Numbered from the stretch's first letter, positions 15,970-25,330 are shown. The stretch: DNA of 64,000 nt from Streptomyces sp. NBC_00249 (GCF_026342355.1 NZ_JAPEMV010000005.1:372001-436000); one strand, 5' to 3'. Translations and numbers: made by a program. The notes: a model not told the origin generated them from the sequence alone.

Positions 15970-16752
15970 TCACCACTCCAGCGCCCACGGCCGCCCCGTC
16001 GCCGCGAAGTGGCCGACGTTGACGCACTCGGTGGCGCCGATCCGGACCCGCCGGGCCAGCGGCTGGTGGACGTGCCCGAACAGGGCGTACCGCGGCCGGG
16101 TGCGGCGGATGGCGGCGAGGAGGGCCTCGCTCCCCCGCTCGAAGCGGCGCGCGACGGTGTCGTAGCAGAGCTCCGGCACCTCCGGCGGGATGTGCGAGCA
16201 CAGGACGTCCACCTCGCCGAGGGCCTCGACCTTGGCGGCGTACTCCTCCTCGTCCACCTCGTAGGGGGTGCGCATGGGCGAGGGCAGGCCGCCGCCGACG
16301 AAGCCGAAGACCCGGCCGCCGATCTCCACGCGCTGCCCGTCGAGGACGGTGGTGCCCGGTCCGGCGTACTCCTGCCACAGTCCCGGGATGTCGACGTTGC
16401 CGTAGGTGGCGTACGTGGGACTGGGGAAGGCCGCGAACATCTGTGCGTACTGGCGGCGTACGGCTTCCTCGATCAGCCGCTCCCTGTCGAGCCCGTCCCA
16501 CAGCCGTCGGCCGAATTCGCGCGCCTCGCCGAACCGGCGCTCATTACGCAGCTCGACGATCCGGTCGGCGTTCTCGACGCCGAAGAGGTCGGGGAAGATG
16601 CCGCGCGAGTGGTCGGCGTAGTCGAGGAAGAGCACCAGGTCACCGAGGCAGATCAGCGCGTCGGCGCCGTCCCCGGCGCGGGCGAGCGCCTCGGTGTTGC
16701 CGTGGACGTCGCTGACGACGTGGACTCGCGTACGCGCTGTGCTGCCACCCAT
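15970..16752 (-). CDS. metallophosphoesterase
   Basis: Calcineurin-like phosphoesterase of 260 residues. Metal-binding motifs appear in order: VVSDVHGN (D-x-H), CLGDLVLF (GD), YGNVDIP (the GNxD/E block), CSHIPPE (His) and FGHVHQP (GHxH). It is cytoplasmic, with no signal peptide. The substrate is unknown; the family includes phosphodiesterases for cyclic nucleotides, Ap4A and lipid intermediates. ATG at 16752. It is on the same strand as the SRPBCC gene but 182 bp upstream of it. Confidence 0.86.
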   Translation of the reverse strand: MGGSTARTRVHVVSDVHGNTEALARAGDGADALICLGDLVLFLDYADHSRGIFPDLFGVENADRIVELRNERRFGEAREFGRRLWDGLDRERLIEEAVRRQYAQMFAAFPSPTYATYGNVDIPGLWQEYAGPGTTVLDGQRVEIGGRVFGFVGGGLPSPMRTPYEVDEEEYAAKVEALGEVDVLCSHIPPEVPELCYDTVARRFERGSEALLAAIRRTRPRYALFGHVHQPLARRVRIGATECVNVGHFAATGRPWALEW

Positions 16753-17038
16753 GCCGCCACCCTAGGGGCGGGCGCCGCGGACGGGTAGAGGATCCCTGGA
16801 GGAGCCCGTACAGCCTGCCGGACCTGCGGTTACTTCCGAGTCTCGAAGCGGGTCGACTACTGTCGGCAGGGCGGTTCCGGGTCTGGGGAGCGGCCCCGGA
16901 TCCACAGGCAATGTCTGGCGATGTACAGAATGTGACGCACGGAACATCTGGCCGGTTCCCTCTATCCGGAACCCACTACCGGTGGGTAACGTCCGGTCGG
17001 TCCACACGGTGGCGATGGCGCCCAGAGGAGCAGCAGTC

Positions 17039-18835
17039 TTGCGCGAGTTCAGCCTTCCGGCCCTGTACGAGGTCCCTTCGGACGGGAACCTGACGGATCT
17101 CATCCGCCGCAACGCCGCCCAGCATCCCGACACCGCCGTCATGGCCCGCAAGGCCGACGGCCGGTGGCAGGACGTCACGGCGACGGAGTTCCTCGCCGAG
17201 GTGCGCGCCGCCGCGAAGGGCCTGATCGCCTCCGGCGTCCGGCCCGGCGACCGGGTCGCCCTCATCTCCCGCACCCGCTACGAGTGGGTGTTGTTCGACT
17301 TCGCGATCTGGAGCGCGGGCGCGGTCACCGTCCCCGTCTACGAGACCAGCTCGCCGGAGCAGATCCAGTGGATCCTCGGTGACTCCGGGGCCGTCGCGGT
17401 GATCGTGGAGAGTCCCGCGCACAGCGCGAACGTGGCCTCCCTGCGCGAGCGCCTCCCCGAGCTGCGCGAGGTCTGGGAGATCGAGCAGGACGCGCTGGGC
17501 ACCCTCAAGGCCGCCGGCGCCGGGGTCTCCGACGCCGAGGTCGACGAGCGCAGCGCGCTGGCCGGCGCCGACGACCCGGCCACCATCGTGTACACCTCGG
17601 GCACCACCGGCCGCCCCAAGGGCTGTGTGCTGACCCACCGCAACTTCTTCGCCGAGTGCGGGAACGTCGTGGAGCGGCTCAGCCCGCTCTTCCGCACGGG
17701 CGAGTGCTCGGTGCTGCTGTTCCTCCCGGCCGCGCACGTCTTCGGCCGCCTGGTGGAGGTGGCGGCCGTGCTGGCGCCGATCCGCCTGGGCTGCGTACCG
17801 GACATCAAGAACCTCACCGACGAGCTGCAGTCCTTCAAGCCCACGCTGATCCTCGGCGTGCCGCGCGTCTTCGAGAAGGTCTACAACTCGGCGCGCGCCA
17901 AGGCCCAGGCCGACGGCAAGGGCAGGATCTTCGACGCGGCCGCCGAGACGGCGATCGCGTACAGCCGGGCGCTCGACGCCCCCGGCGGCCCGTCCTTCGG
18001 GCTGAAGCTCAAGCACAAGATCTTCTCGAAGCTGGTCTACAGCAAGCTGCACACGGTCCTCGGCGGGCGCGGCGAGTACGCGATCTCCGGCGGCGCCCCG
18101 CTGGGCGAGCGGCTCGGCCACTTCTTCCGCGGTATCGGCTTCACGGTGCTCGAGGGCTACGGCCTGACCGAGTCCTGCGCGGCCACGGCCTTCAACCCGT
18201 GGGACAAGCAGAAGATCGGTACGGTCGGCCAGCCGCTGCCCGGCTCCGTGGTGCGCATCGCGGACGACGGCGAGGTCCTGCTGCACGGCGAGCACATCTT
18301 CAAGGAGTACTGGAAGAACGAGACGGCCACGGCGGAGGCGCTGACGGACGGCTGGTTCCACACCGGTGACGTCGGCACCCTCGACGAGGACGGCTTCCTC
18401 GCGATCACCGGCCGCAAGAAGGAGCTCATCGTCACGGCGGGCGGCAAGAACGTCGCCCCCGCGGTGATCGAGGACCGGATCCGGGCGCACGCGCTGGTCG
18501 GCGAGTGCATGGTGGTGGGCGACGCGCGGCCGTTCGTGGCGGCGCTGGTCACCATCGACGAGGAGTTCCTCGGCCGGTGGGCCGCGGAGAACGGCAAGCC
18601 GGCCGGGGTGACGGCGGCGGAGCTGCGCGAGGACGCGGATCTGATCGCCGCCGTCCAGAAGGCCGTGGACGACGGCAACGCCGCCGTCTCGAAGGCGGAA
18701 TCGGTGCGGAAGTTCCGCATTCTCGGCTCCCAGTTCACGGAGGAGTCCGGTCACATCACGCCGTCGCTGAAGCTCAAGCGCAATGTGGTGGCGAAGGACT
18801 TCGCGGACGAGATCGAAGCCCTCTACCGGGGCTGA
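17039..18835 (+). CDS. long-chain fatty acid-CoA ligase (AMP-forming)
   Basis: Activates fatty acids to acyl-CoA through an acyl-AMP. The 598 residues show the ANL-superfamily motifs: P-loop IVYTSGTTGRPKGCVLTH, LPAAHVFGR, the YGLTES A5 motif, WFHTGDVGTLDEDGFLAITGRKKELIVTAGGKNVAP (A8), and a lysine region near the C terminus (TPSLKLKRN). The TTG at 17039 follows AGAGGAG by eight bases; a GTG at 16982 would add 19 residues without a ribosome site. The start REFSLPALYEVP is typical of Streptomyces homologues. The 286 bp upstream holds no gene and no promoter I trust. Confidence 0.92.
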   Translation: MREFSLPALYEVPSDGNLTDLIRRNAAQHPDTAVMARKADGRWQDVTATEFLAEVRAAAKGLIASGVRPGDRVALISRTRYEWVLFDFAIWSAGAVTVPVYETSSPEQIQWILGDSGAVAVIVESPAHSANVASLRERLPELREVWEIEQDALGTLKAAGAGVSDAEVDERSALAGADDPATIVYTSGTTGRPKGCVLTHRNFFAECGNVVERLSPLFRTGECSVLLFLPAAHVFGRLVEVAAVLAPIRLGCVPDIKNLTDELQSFKPTLILGVPRVFEKVYNSARAKAQADGKGRIFDAAAETAIAYSRALDAPGGPSFGLKLKHKIFSKLVYSKLHTVLGGRGEYAISGGAPLGERLGHFFRGIGFTVLEGYGLTESCAATAFNPWDKQKIGTVGQPLPGSVVRIADDGEVLLHGEHIFKEYWKNETATAEALTDGWFHTGDVGTLDEDGFLAITGRKKELIVTAGGKNVAPAVIEDRIRAHALVGECMVVGDARPFVAALVTIDEEFLGRWAAENGKPAGVTAAELREDADLIAAVQKAVDDGNAAVSKAESVRKFRILGSQFTEESGHITPSLKLKRNVVAKDFADEIEALYRG

Positions 18836-18866
18836 CGGCCACGACTACCGGCTACCGGCCACGGCC

Positions 18867-20483
18867 TCAGCGGGGGTCCTCCGCGAGGATCCTGGCGAGG
18901 TTGCGCTCGGCGAGGGCCGTGATCGTCACGAACGGGTTCACGCCGAGCGAGCCGGGCACCAGGGAGCCGTCGACCACGTACAGCCCCTGGTAGCCCTTGG
19001 CGCGGCCGTACGCGTCGGTGGCCCGGCCCAGGACGCAGCCGCCCAGCGGGTGGTAGGTGAAGTTGTCGGCGAAGGCCTTGTTGTCGCCGAAGAGGTCGTG
19101 CCGGTACACGGTGACGTTGCGCCGGTTGATCCGGTCGAAGAGGCGCTTGGCGGCCTCCACGGACGGGGTGTTCTGGTCCCGGGTCCAGTTCAGCCGCGCC
19201 GAGTCGCTCGCGGCGTCGTAGGTGAAGTGCCCGCGCTCGGGGTTCCTGGTGATGGCCAGGTACATCGAGATCCAGTGCTCGAAGCCCATGGGCAGCGGGG
19301 CGATCTCGGCGAAGACCGGGTTGGCGGCGTTGTCCCAGTCGTCGATGCCCAGGGCGGGCATGGTGGCCTGGTGGGCGCCGACGGTGTCCCACATGTGGTT
19401 GGCGCGGGCGGTCATGACGTTGCCGTTGTGGCCCCAGCCGAGCCCGACCTCCTCGCTGAGCGCGGGCAGGGCGCCGGTCTCCCTGGCGCGCAGCAGGATC
19501 TCGGTGGTGCCGAGGCTTCCCGCGCCCAGGAAGAGCTGCTTGCAGCCGAGTTCGCGGACCTGGGTGACCCGGCCGCTCAGGTCGATGGTGCGGACGGTGA
19601 GGACGTACCCGCCCGCCGGGTCCTGGCGTACGCCGACCACGCGCTGCATGGTCTCGATGGTGACGTTGCCGGTGCCGAGGGCGGCGGCCAGGTAGGTCTT
19701 GTCCACGCTCTTCTTGCCGTGGTTGTTGCCGTAGATGACCTCCCCGGCGAGCGCGGAGCGGGTGGCGGTGCCGGCGGCCTCGCGCTGCATGTACCCGAAG
19801 TCGTAGACGTTGGGCACGAAGACGGTCCTCAGACCGGTGTTGTGGGCGTGCTTGCGGGAGGTCCGGGCGAAGCGGTACCACTCCGTGGACTCGAACCAGG
19901 CCGGGTCGATGTCGTTGACGCCGAGCATGGCGCGGGCGCGGGGGAACCAGGTGCCGTACATCTCGTCGGCGTCGACCTGCGGCAGCACCTCGGAGAAGTA
20001 CGAGCGCCTCGGGGTCGGCGCCATGCCGCCGTTGACCAGGGACCCGCCGCCGACGCCGCGGCCCACGTACACGGACATGTCCCCGTAGTTCACGCGGTCC
20101 AGGACGCCGGGGTAGGGGCTGATGTCGCGGTTGACCACGTCGAGCCAGAGGAACTGGGCGAGCGGGGCCTCGGTGCGGGTGCGGAACCACATGGAGCGCT
20201 GGTCGGGCGCCGAGGTGGAGGGGAAGACCTTGCCGTCGGGCCCGGGGGTGTCCCAGAGCCGGCCCATCTCCAGGACGACGGTACGCACCCCCGCCTGCCC
20301 GAGGCGCAGGGCGGCGACGGCGGACCCGTAGCCGGAGCCGACGACCACGGCGGGGGCGTACTGGGCCGCGGCGGGCTCGGCGGCGGAGGCGGAGGCCAGG
20401 CCGATCCGTGTGAACCCGAGGGCGGAGGCGGTCGAGAGTGCGCCGAGTCCCAGGAGGTGACGGCGCGTCAGATTGGGTGTCAT
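18867..20483 (-). CDS. choA: secreted cholesterol oxidase (GMC/FAD type)
   Basis: Oxidises 3-beta-hydroxysterols to 4-en-3-ones with oxygen. The 538 residues start with a twin-arginine signal (LTRRHLLGLGALSTASA) cleaved near ASAAEP. An FAD-binding GSGYGSA block follows, then GRGVGGGSLVNGGM, Glu in NPVFAEIAPLPMGF, His in TYHPLGGCVLG and Asn in SLGVNPFVTITALAERN. These are the three active-site residues of Streptomyces class I cholesterol oxidase (E361, H447, N485 there). The usual choP cytochrome P450 partner is not adjacent. It is convergent with the acyl-CoA ligase and is extracellular. Confidence 0.93.
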   Translation of the reverse strand: MTPNLTRRHLLGLGALSTASALGFTRIGLASASAAEPAAAQYAPAVVVGSGYGSAVAALRLGQAGVRTVVLEMGRLWDTPGPDGKVFPSTSAPDQRSMWFRTRTEAPLAQFLWLDVVNRDISPYPGVLDRVNYGDMSVYVGRGVGGGSLVNGGMAPTPRRSYFSEVLPQVDADEMYGTWFPRARAMLGVNDIDPAWFESTEWYRFARTSRKHAHNTGLRTVFVPNVYDFGYMQREAAGTATRSALAGEVIYGNNHGKKSVDKTYLAAALGTGNVTIETMQRVVGVRQDPAGGYVLTVRTIDLSGRVTQVRELGCKQLFLGAGSLGTTEILLRARETGALPALSEEVGLGWGHNGNVMTARANHMWDTVGAHQATMPALGIDDWDNAANPVFAEIAPLPMGFEHWISMYLAITRNPERGHFTYDAASDSARLNWTRDQNTPSVEAAKRLFDRINRRNVTVYRHDLFGDNKAFADNFTYHPLGGCVLGRATDAYGRAKGYQGLYVVDGSLVPGSLGVNPFVTITALAERNLARILAEDPR

Positions 20484-20600
20484 GGGCGCATCATGGGCGG
20501 AATGCGTCCATCCAGCCAGACGCCGTCCTGACAGGTATCTGAGAGACAGTCAGCCGTGGCTGCGCGGAGCCTGTCCCCGCCCCGCCCTTTCGCCGTCTCC

Positions 20601-20645
20601 CGGGGCTCCGCCCCGGACCCCGCTCCTCAAACGCCGGAGGGGCTG
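20601..20645. repeat. intergenic repeat, family B copy 1 (CTCAAACGCCGG core)
   Basis: Contains a CGGGGC-tcc-GCCCCG hairpin (20601-20615) followed by CCCCGCTCCTCAAACGCCGG and AGGGGCTG. This composite is a common dispersed intergenic element in Streptomyces chromosomes. The same core recurs three times at 43.26-43.38 kb. Confidence 0.78.
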
Positions 20646-20660
20646 TCTTTTCAGCCCCTC
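20637..20660 (-). terminator. terminator of the mannosyltransferase gene
   Basis: Perfect 9-bp stem (GAGGGGCTG with CAGCCCCTC) and 6-base loop, touching the first base of the stop codon at 20660-20662. It is continuous with repeat family B. Confidence 0.7.
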
Positions 20661-21802
20661 TACAGCAGCTCGCGCAGGCGTTCCGCCAGGAGGTCCCAGC
20701 GCCACTTCTCCTCGACCCACGCGCGCCCGCGTTCGCCCATGCGCGCCCGCAGGGCCGGGTCCAGCAGCAGGGCGGTGATCCGGTCCGCCGCGTCGTCGGG
20801 GGCGCCGCCCCGGACCACCCAGCCCGTCTCCCCGTCCAGCACCGCGTCGGGCGCCCCGCCGGAGTCGCCCGCGACCACCGGCAGGCCCGTCGCGGAGGCC
20901 TCCAGGTAGACGATGCCGAGCCCCTCCACGTCCAGCCCGCCCCGCCGGGTCCGGCACGGCATCGCGAAGACGTCGCCCGCGCCGTAGTGGGCGGGCAGTT
21001 CGGACCACGGGACCGCCCCCGTGAAGACCACCGAGTCCGCGACCCCGGTCGAGGCGGCCAGCGCCCGCAGGTCCGCCTCGTACGGCCCGCCGCCCACGAT
21101 CAGCAGCACCGCGTCCGGCACCGCCGCCAGGATCCGCGGCATCGCCTCGATCAGCGTGTCCTGCCCCTTGCGGGGAACGAGGCGCGAGACGCAGACGACC
21201 ACCGGCCGGTCGGTCAGCCCGAGCCCGGCCCGGACCTCCGCTCCGCCCGACTCCGGGTGGAAGGTCTTCTCGTCCACCCCGGGCGGCAGTTGCACCATCC
21301 GGGCCGCCGCCCGGTCCGTCACCGCCGAGGCGATCCGCGAGCGGGTGTACTCCCCCAGGTAGGTCAGGGTGTCGGTGCCCTCGCCGATCCGGCGCAGCAG
21401 TTGCCGCGCGGCCGGCAGCTGGGCCCAGCCCGCCTCGTGCCCGTGGGTGGTCGCGACGAGGCGGCGCGCCCCGGCCCGGCGCAGCGCCGGACCCATCAGC
21501 CCGAGCGGGGCCGCGGCCCCGAACCACACGGACTCGCAGCCGTGTTCGCGCAGCAGGGACACCGCGCGGCGGGTCACCCGGGGCGTCGGCAGCAGCATGG
21601 TCGTGCGGTCGCGCACCACCGGGAAGGGCTGCTCGGCGTCGAAGGCGGCGGTGGCCTCGCGGCCCTCCGCACCGTGCTTCCAGGTGGAGGCGTAGACGAC
21701 GACCTGCTCGGGGTCGAGGCGCAGCGCCATGTTGTGCAGGAAGGCCTGGATGCCGCCCGGGCGCGGCGGGAAGTCGTTGGTCACGATCAGCGTCTTGTGC
21801 AT
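20660..21802 (-). CDS. pimB: GT4 glycosyltransferase, phosphatidylinositol mannoside mannosyltransferase type
   Basis: A 380-residue GT-B enzyme that adds the second mannose to phosphatidylinositol mannoside at the inner membrane face. The N-terminal domain begins LIVTNDFPPRPGGIQAFLHNMA. The C-terminal domain has VVCVSRLVPRKGQDTLIEAM, LLIVGGGPYEADLRAL, the donor-binding acidic motif EGLGIVYLEASATGLPVVAGDSGGAPD, and a DPALRARMGERGRAWVEEKWRWD tail. This matches actinobacterial PimB'. ATG at 21802. It lies downstream of a lipoprotein gene on the same strand (23-bp gap). GT4 donor specificity is inferred from similarity. Confidence 0.85.
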   Translation of the reverse strand: MHKTLIVTNDFPPRPGGIQAFLHNMALRLDPEQVVVYASTWKHGAEGREATAAFDAEQPFPVVRDRTTMLLPTPRVTRRAVSLLREHGCESVWFGAAAPLGLMGPALRRAGARRLVATTHGHEAGWAQLPAARQLLRRIGEGTDTLTYLGEYTRSRIASAVTDRAAARMVQLPPGVDEKTFHPESGGAEVRAGLGLTDRPVVVCVSRLVPRKGQDTLIEAMPRILAAVPDAVLLIVGGGPYEADLRALAASTGVADSVVFTGAVPWSELPAHYGAGDVFAMPCRTRRGGLDVEGLGIVYLEASATGLPVVAGDSGGAPDAVLDGETGWVVRGGAPDDAADRITALLLDPALRARMGERGRAWVEEKWRWDLLAERLRELL

Positions 21803-21825
21803 CGCTGCCAACGTACCGGACGGCC

Positions 21826-22947
21826 TCAGCGCAGTTCCTCCCGCAGTGCCGCCCGCCAGTCCCGGGTCAGTGCGGCCTCGTCCACGCCCAGGGTCCGGTC
21901 CAGGGCGGCGGGCAGCGATTCCCGGCCCGCGTGCTCGTAGAGGCGTACGAGGGCCTCGTCGCCCCAGCGGTCCGCGACGAGCCGGCAGGCCAGCCAGGCC
22001 CCTTCGTAGGCCCGGGCCAGGGTGTCCTGGTCCCCGCCGAAGGCGAAGTCGGCCTCCCGGGGCAGTTCGGCGGGCACCTCGCCGCGCCGTACGGCCCGGG
22101 CGAGCGCGGGCGCGGCCCGCGCCGCGGTGGTGGCGGAGCCGCGGTACGCCGCCCAGTCCGCGAAGCCCTCGGAGAGCCACTGCGGGGTCGAGGCCGAGGT
22201 GGCGGCGCGGGTCGCGACGTGGGTGACCTCGTGGGTCAGGACGATCCCGCGGCCGGCCTCGCTGAGCTCCGCGTACCCCTCGGGGTTGATCACGACGCGG
22301 TCGGCGGGGGCGGGCCCGCCGCCGGTGCTGCCGGTGGTGACGGCGCCCAGGCCCCGGTACTCGGCGGCCGGGCGGCCCAGCAGCGAGGCCATGGCGTCCA
22401 GGGAGGCGGGGACCAGGACGACCACCCGCCGCGCCCACGCGCGGGGCCAGGCGGCGCTCGCGGCGGGCACCGCCCGGTCGGCCTCACCCGCGACCCGGGC
22501 CAGCTCTCCGGCCGGCCGGCCGGTGCCCAGGACGAGGGAGTGCTCGCCCTTGACGGTCTCCACCGGCCCCTGGTCCCACAGCTGCGGCGGGGCGTGCTCC
22601 GCGGGCCGGTCGCCGAGGACCTCGTAGCGGTCCCCGACGCGCCGGACCTCGACGCTGCGCCGCGCCTCGACGGGCGCCGCGTCGTAGCCCTGGAGCCGGT
22701 AGCGCAGCCGGGCCGGCACCCGGCCGCCCTGCGCGCCGACTGCCCGGGGCACGTCGGTGACCTCGTACGACCAGTCCTCCAGCGGGATCCCGGCGAGCGC
22801 GGCCGGCGGCTGCCGCGACCAGGCGGCGACGGCCTCCCGGACCTCCCGCCCGGCGCCGCCGTCGGGCGGAGCCTGCTCCGCGCACCCGGCGAGGAGCGCG
22901 CACAGCAGCAGCGCCAGCAGGCGTACGGGGCGCGGGACCGGGAACAT
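21826..22947 (-). CDS. lipoprotein with HExxH zinc-peptidase motif
   Basis: A 373-residue exported lipoprotein: signal segment LLALLLCALLAGC with the lipidated Cys at about residue 22. The C-terminal half carries VLTHEVTHVATRAATSASTPQWLSEGFADWAAY, that is HExxH followed about 22 residues later by Glu in the SEGFADW pattern of gluzincin-type peptidases (peptidase MA-like). The N-terminal half resembles an NTF2/cystatin-like fold by its strands. It probably acts outside the membrane on cell-surface protein; the substrate is unknown. It is co-directional with the downstream mannosyltransferase and the upstream NlpC/P60 gene, in close array. Confidence 0.83.
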   Translation of the reverse strand: MFPVPRPVRLLALLLCALLAGCAEQAPPDGGAGREVREAVAAWSRQPPAALAGIPLEDWSYEVTDVPRAVGAQGGRVPARLRYRLQGYDAAPVEARRSVEVRRVGDRYEVLGDRPAEHAPPQLWDQGPVETVKGEHSLVLGTGRPAGELARVAGEADRAVPAASAAWPRAWARRVVVLVPASLDAMASLLGRPAAEYRGLGAVTTGSTGGGPAPADRVVINPEGYAELSEAGRGIVLTHEVTHVATRAATSASTPQWLSEGFADWAAYRGSATTAARAAPALARAVRRGEVPAELPREADFAFGGDQDTLARAYEGAWLACRLVADRWGDEALVRLYEHAGRESLPAALDRTLGVDEAALTRDWRAALREELR

Positions 22948-22981
22948 CAGCCGATCGTACGCACCTGCACGGCCGGGGCCG

Positions 22982-24037
22982 TCAGGGCCGGGTGACGGAG
23001 GACACCGGCATCATCCCGACGGGGTCGTAGCGCACCCGCGCCCCCGGGTAGGGGGCGTGCACCACCTGGCCGTTGCCCACGTACATGCCGACGTGGCTGG
23101 CGTCCGAGCGGTACGTCACCAGGTCCCCGGGCTGGGCCTGCGAGAGCGGCACCTGCCGGCCGGCGTGCCGCTGGGCCTGCGAGGTGCGCGGCAGCGCGAC
23201 GCCCGCCTGCCGGTACGACCACACCATCAGCCCGGAGCAGTCGAAGCCGGTGGGGCCGGTGGAGCCCCATACGTACGGCCGCCCGACGGCGGCGCGGGCC
23301 GCCATCACGGCGGTCATCGCCCGCCCCGAGGCCCGGCCGCCCCCGTGGGAGGCTCCCGGCGGCTCGGGCAGCCCCTCGGCGCGGCCGCCCGAGCGCGAGG
23401 CCCGTTCGAAGTCGGCGCGCTCCGCGGAGGGCATCGTCTCCAGCAGGCGGCGGGCGGCGGCGAGCTTCGCGGTGACGGAGCGCTTGTGCCGGGCCACGTC
23501 GGAGCGCAGGGCGTCGAGTTCGGCGAGCTTGTGGGAGGCCTCCTCGCGCTGCTGGCCGATCCGGCGCTGCTCCTCGCGGAGTTCACCCAGCTGCTGGGCC
23601 TGGCGGCCGCTGAGCCGGTTCAGGACGGCGGCCTTGTCGAGGTAGTCGCCGGGGTCGTCGGACAGCATCAGCTCGACGGCGGGGTCGAGGCCGCCGGAGC
23701 GGTACTGGGCCCCGGCGAAGGTGCCGAGGACCCCGCGCATGGTGTTGATGCGGTCCTGGCCCCGGGCCACCGCGTCCTGGGCCCGGCCGATCTCGGCCCG
23801 TAGCCGGTCGGCCTTCTCGCCCGCCTCGTTGAACCGTTCGGTGGCCTGCTCCGCCTCTTCGAAGAGCCGGTCGACCTGGGCGCGGGAGCCCTGGGGTTCC
23901 TGCGGGAGCGCGGGGGCCGCGCCGGCCGGCGCGCCCGCCATGGCCACGGCGGCGGTGGCCGCGGCGGCGGCGGTGAAGACGGTGACCTTGGTGTTCCGGT
24001 CGAGGCCGTTGAGCCCGGTCCGGCGATGGGACGCCAC
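22982..24037 (-). CDS. secreted NlpC/P60 peptidoglycan hydrolase with coiled coil (paralogue 1)
   Basis: A 351-residue exported D,L-endopeptidase of the RipA type. The signal peptide (TVFTAAAAATAAVAMAGAPAGAAPA) is followed by a long coiled coil (about 50-235) and a Gly/Ser/Arg linker. The NlpC/P60 domain has catalytic Cys in STGPTGFDCSGLMVWSY, His in ASHVGMYVG and a third polar residue near HAPYPGA. The coiled coil probably keeps the enzyme autoinhibited or binds a partner, as for PcsB/RipA proteins. The GTG at 24037 (MASHRR) follows GGGAG. The next gene upstream is a paralogue with the same architecture and MASHRR start. Confidence 0.91.
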   Translation of the reverse strand: MASHRRTGLNGLDRNTKVTVFTAAAAATAAVAMAGAPAGAAPALPQEPQGSRAQVDRLFEEAEQATERFNEAGEKADRLRAEIGRAQDAVARGQDRINTMRGVLGTFAGAQYRSGGLDPAVELMLSDDPGDYLDKAAVLNRLSGRQAQQLGELREEQRRIGQQREEASHKLAELDALRSDVARHKRSVTAKLAAARRLLETMPSAERADFERASRSGGRAEGLPEPPGASHGGGRASGRAMTAVMAARAAVGRPYVWGSTGPTGFDCSGLMVWSYRQAGVALPRTSQAQRHAGRQVPLSQAQPGDLVTYRSDASHVGMYVGNGQVVHAPYPGARVRYDPVGMMPVSSVTRP

Positions 24038-24117
24038 GTGGAACCGCTCCCTTCCGCTGCGCGGGGCCCGGGTCCGCCCCCCGTGGACGGCCGTGTACCG
24101 GGGTTCCGCGCTGGCAG

Positions 24118-24147
24118 ACAGTAGCCGCAGCGTCACGCACCGGCCAA
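24118..24147 (-). promoter_or_regulatory. promoter of NlpC/P60 paralogue 1
   Basis: Minus-strand -35 TTGGCC (24142-24147), an 18-base spacer and -10 TACTGT (24118-24123), about 80 bp before the GTG. The surrounding 243-bp gap also holds an 8-bp GC hairpin near 24175-24208 that may terminate paralogue 2. Confidence 0.6.
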
Positions 24148-24280
24148 CGACCCCCGGCGGGCGCACACGGCGACGCCCCGCCTCAGACGCAGGTCACCGG
24201 CGGGGCGCGGGGTCAGGGAGGGGCCGTGCAATTCGCCCGGATGGGCGGTGCACGGCGCGTCCCCGGGGGGGCGGGGCGGG

Positions 24281-25330
24281 TCAGCCGACCCGGACGCCGA
24301 ACTGGAAGGGCATGTTCCTCATGGCTTCGTACTTGACGCCGCCCCTGGGGTTGGAGGCGTGGAAGACCTGGCCGTTGCCCGCGTAGAGGCCGACGTGGTG
24401 CAGGTCGTCGTAGAAGAAGACCAGGTCTCCGGGCTGGAGCTGGCTCATGCCGATGCGCGTGCCGTCGTTGACCTGCGTGTAGGTGGTGCGGCTGATCTGG
24501 ACGCCGGCCTGCCCGTAGGCCCACTGCGCCAGGCTCGAGCAGTCCCAGTACGCCATGCCGGTGGAGCCCAGGTTGTAGCCCTTGCCCTCCTGGGTCACCG
24601 CGGCGGCGAGGGCGGCCGCGGCCCGGCCCGAGCCCTTCACCGCACCGGGCTTGGCGCTCCCGTCGCTCCCGCCCGCTGCCTTCGCGGCGTCCGCGCCCTC
24701 CTTGGCCGCCTCGCTCTTCAGCTGGGCGCGGTCCTCCGCGGTGAGCGAGTTGAGCTGGGCCTGGGCGGCGGCGAGCTTGTCCTGGGAGGCCTTCTTCTTC
24801 TCGGCCAGCTCCTTACGGGTGGCGTCGAGGTCGGCGAGCTTGCCGGTGGCCTCCGCGCGCTGCTGGGCGAGGGACCGCTGCTTGGCCTGGATCTGGGATA
24901 TCGCGTCGACCTGCTTGCCGCTCAGCTGCTGGAGCGTGGAGGCCTTGTCGAGGTAGGTCTCGGGGTCGGCGGAGAGCAGCAGCGCCACGGACGGGTCGAG
25001 GCCGCCGCCGCGGTACTGGGCCGTGGCCATCGAACCGAGGGTGTTGCGCAGGCTGTTGAGCTCGTCCTGGCCGCGTGCGACCTGGTCCTGGAGCTGAGCG
25101 ATCTCCTTCTCCAGCTTGTCCTGACGGTCCTTGGCCGCGTTGGCCTTCTCGCCCGCCTGCTCGGACTCCTCGTAGAGGGCGTCGACCTGGGCCTTGACCT
25201 CGTCCTTGGTCGGCTTGTCCGGGGCCGCGGAGGCCGACTGCGCGGAGAGCGCGACGGCGGCGGTGGCGAGGGCGGTGAGGACGCTCACGCGGGTGCGGGT
25301 CGGCGGCTTGGGTCGACGGTGGGACGCCAC
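24281..25330 (-). CDS. secreted NlpC/P60 peptidoglycan hydrolase with coiled coil (paralogue 2)
   Basis: A 349-residue paralogue of the downstream gene. It has a signal peptide (VSVLTALATAAVALSAQSASAAPD), a coiled coil to about residue 205 with the shared blocks ARGQDELNSLRNTLGSMATAQYRGGGLDPSV and DPETYLDKASTL, and an Ala/Gly/Ser linker. The NlpC/P60 domain has the catalytic Cys in GMAYWDCSSLAQWAYGQAG and His in DLHHVGLYAG. The two hydrolases probably arose by tandem duplication and have since diverged in the linker and around the catalytic Cys (FDCSG versus WDCSS). The GTG at 25330 follows GAAGGAG by nine bases. A promoter lies 109 bp upstream. Confidence 0.91.
   Translation of the reverse strand: MASHRRPKPPTRTRVSVLTALATAAVALSAQSASAAPDKPTKDEVKAQVDALYEESEQAGEKANAAKDRQDKLEKEIAQLQDQVARGQDELNSLRNTLGSMATAQYRGGGLDPSVALLLSADPETYLDKASTLQQLSGKQVDAISQIQAKQRSLAQQRAEATGKLADLDATRKELAEKKKASQDKLAAAQAQLNSLTAEDRAQLKSEAAKEGADAAKAAGGSDGSAKPGAVKGSGRAAAALAAAVTQEGKGYNLGSTGMAYWDCSSLAQWAYGQAGVQISRTTYTQVNDGTRIGMSQLQPGDLVFFYDDLHHVGLYAGNGQVFHASNPRGGVKYEAMRNMPFQFGVRVG

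Noticed and set aside
20484..20560. Imperfect repeat CTGACAGG..GACAGTCAG before the cholesterol oxidase gene as a TetR-type operator.
   Set aside because: Only about half of the arm positions match, so it is not distinguishable from chance.
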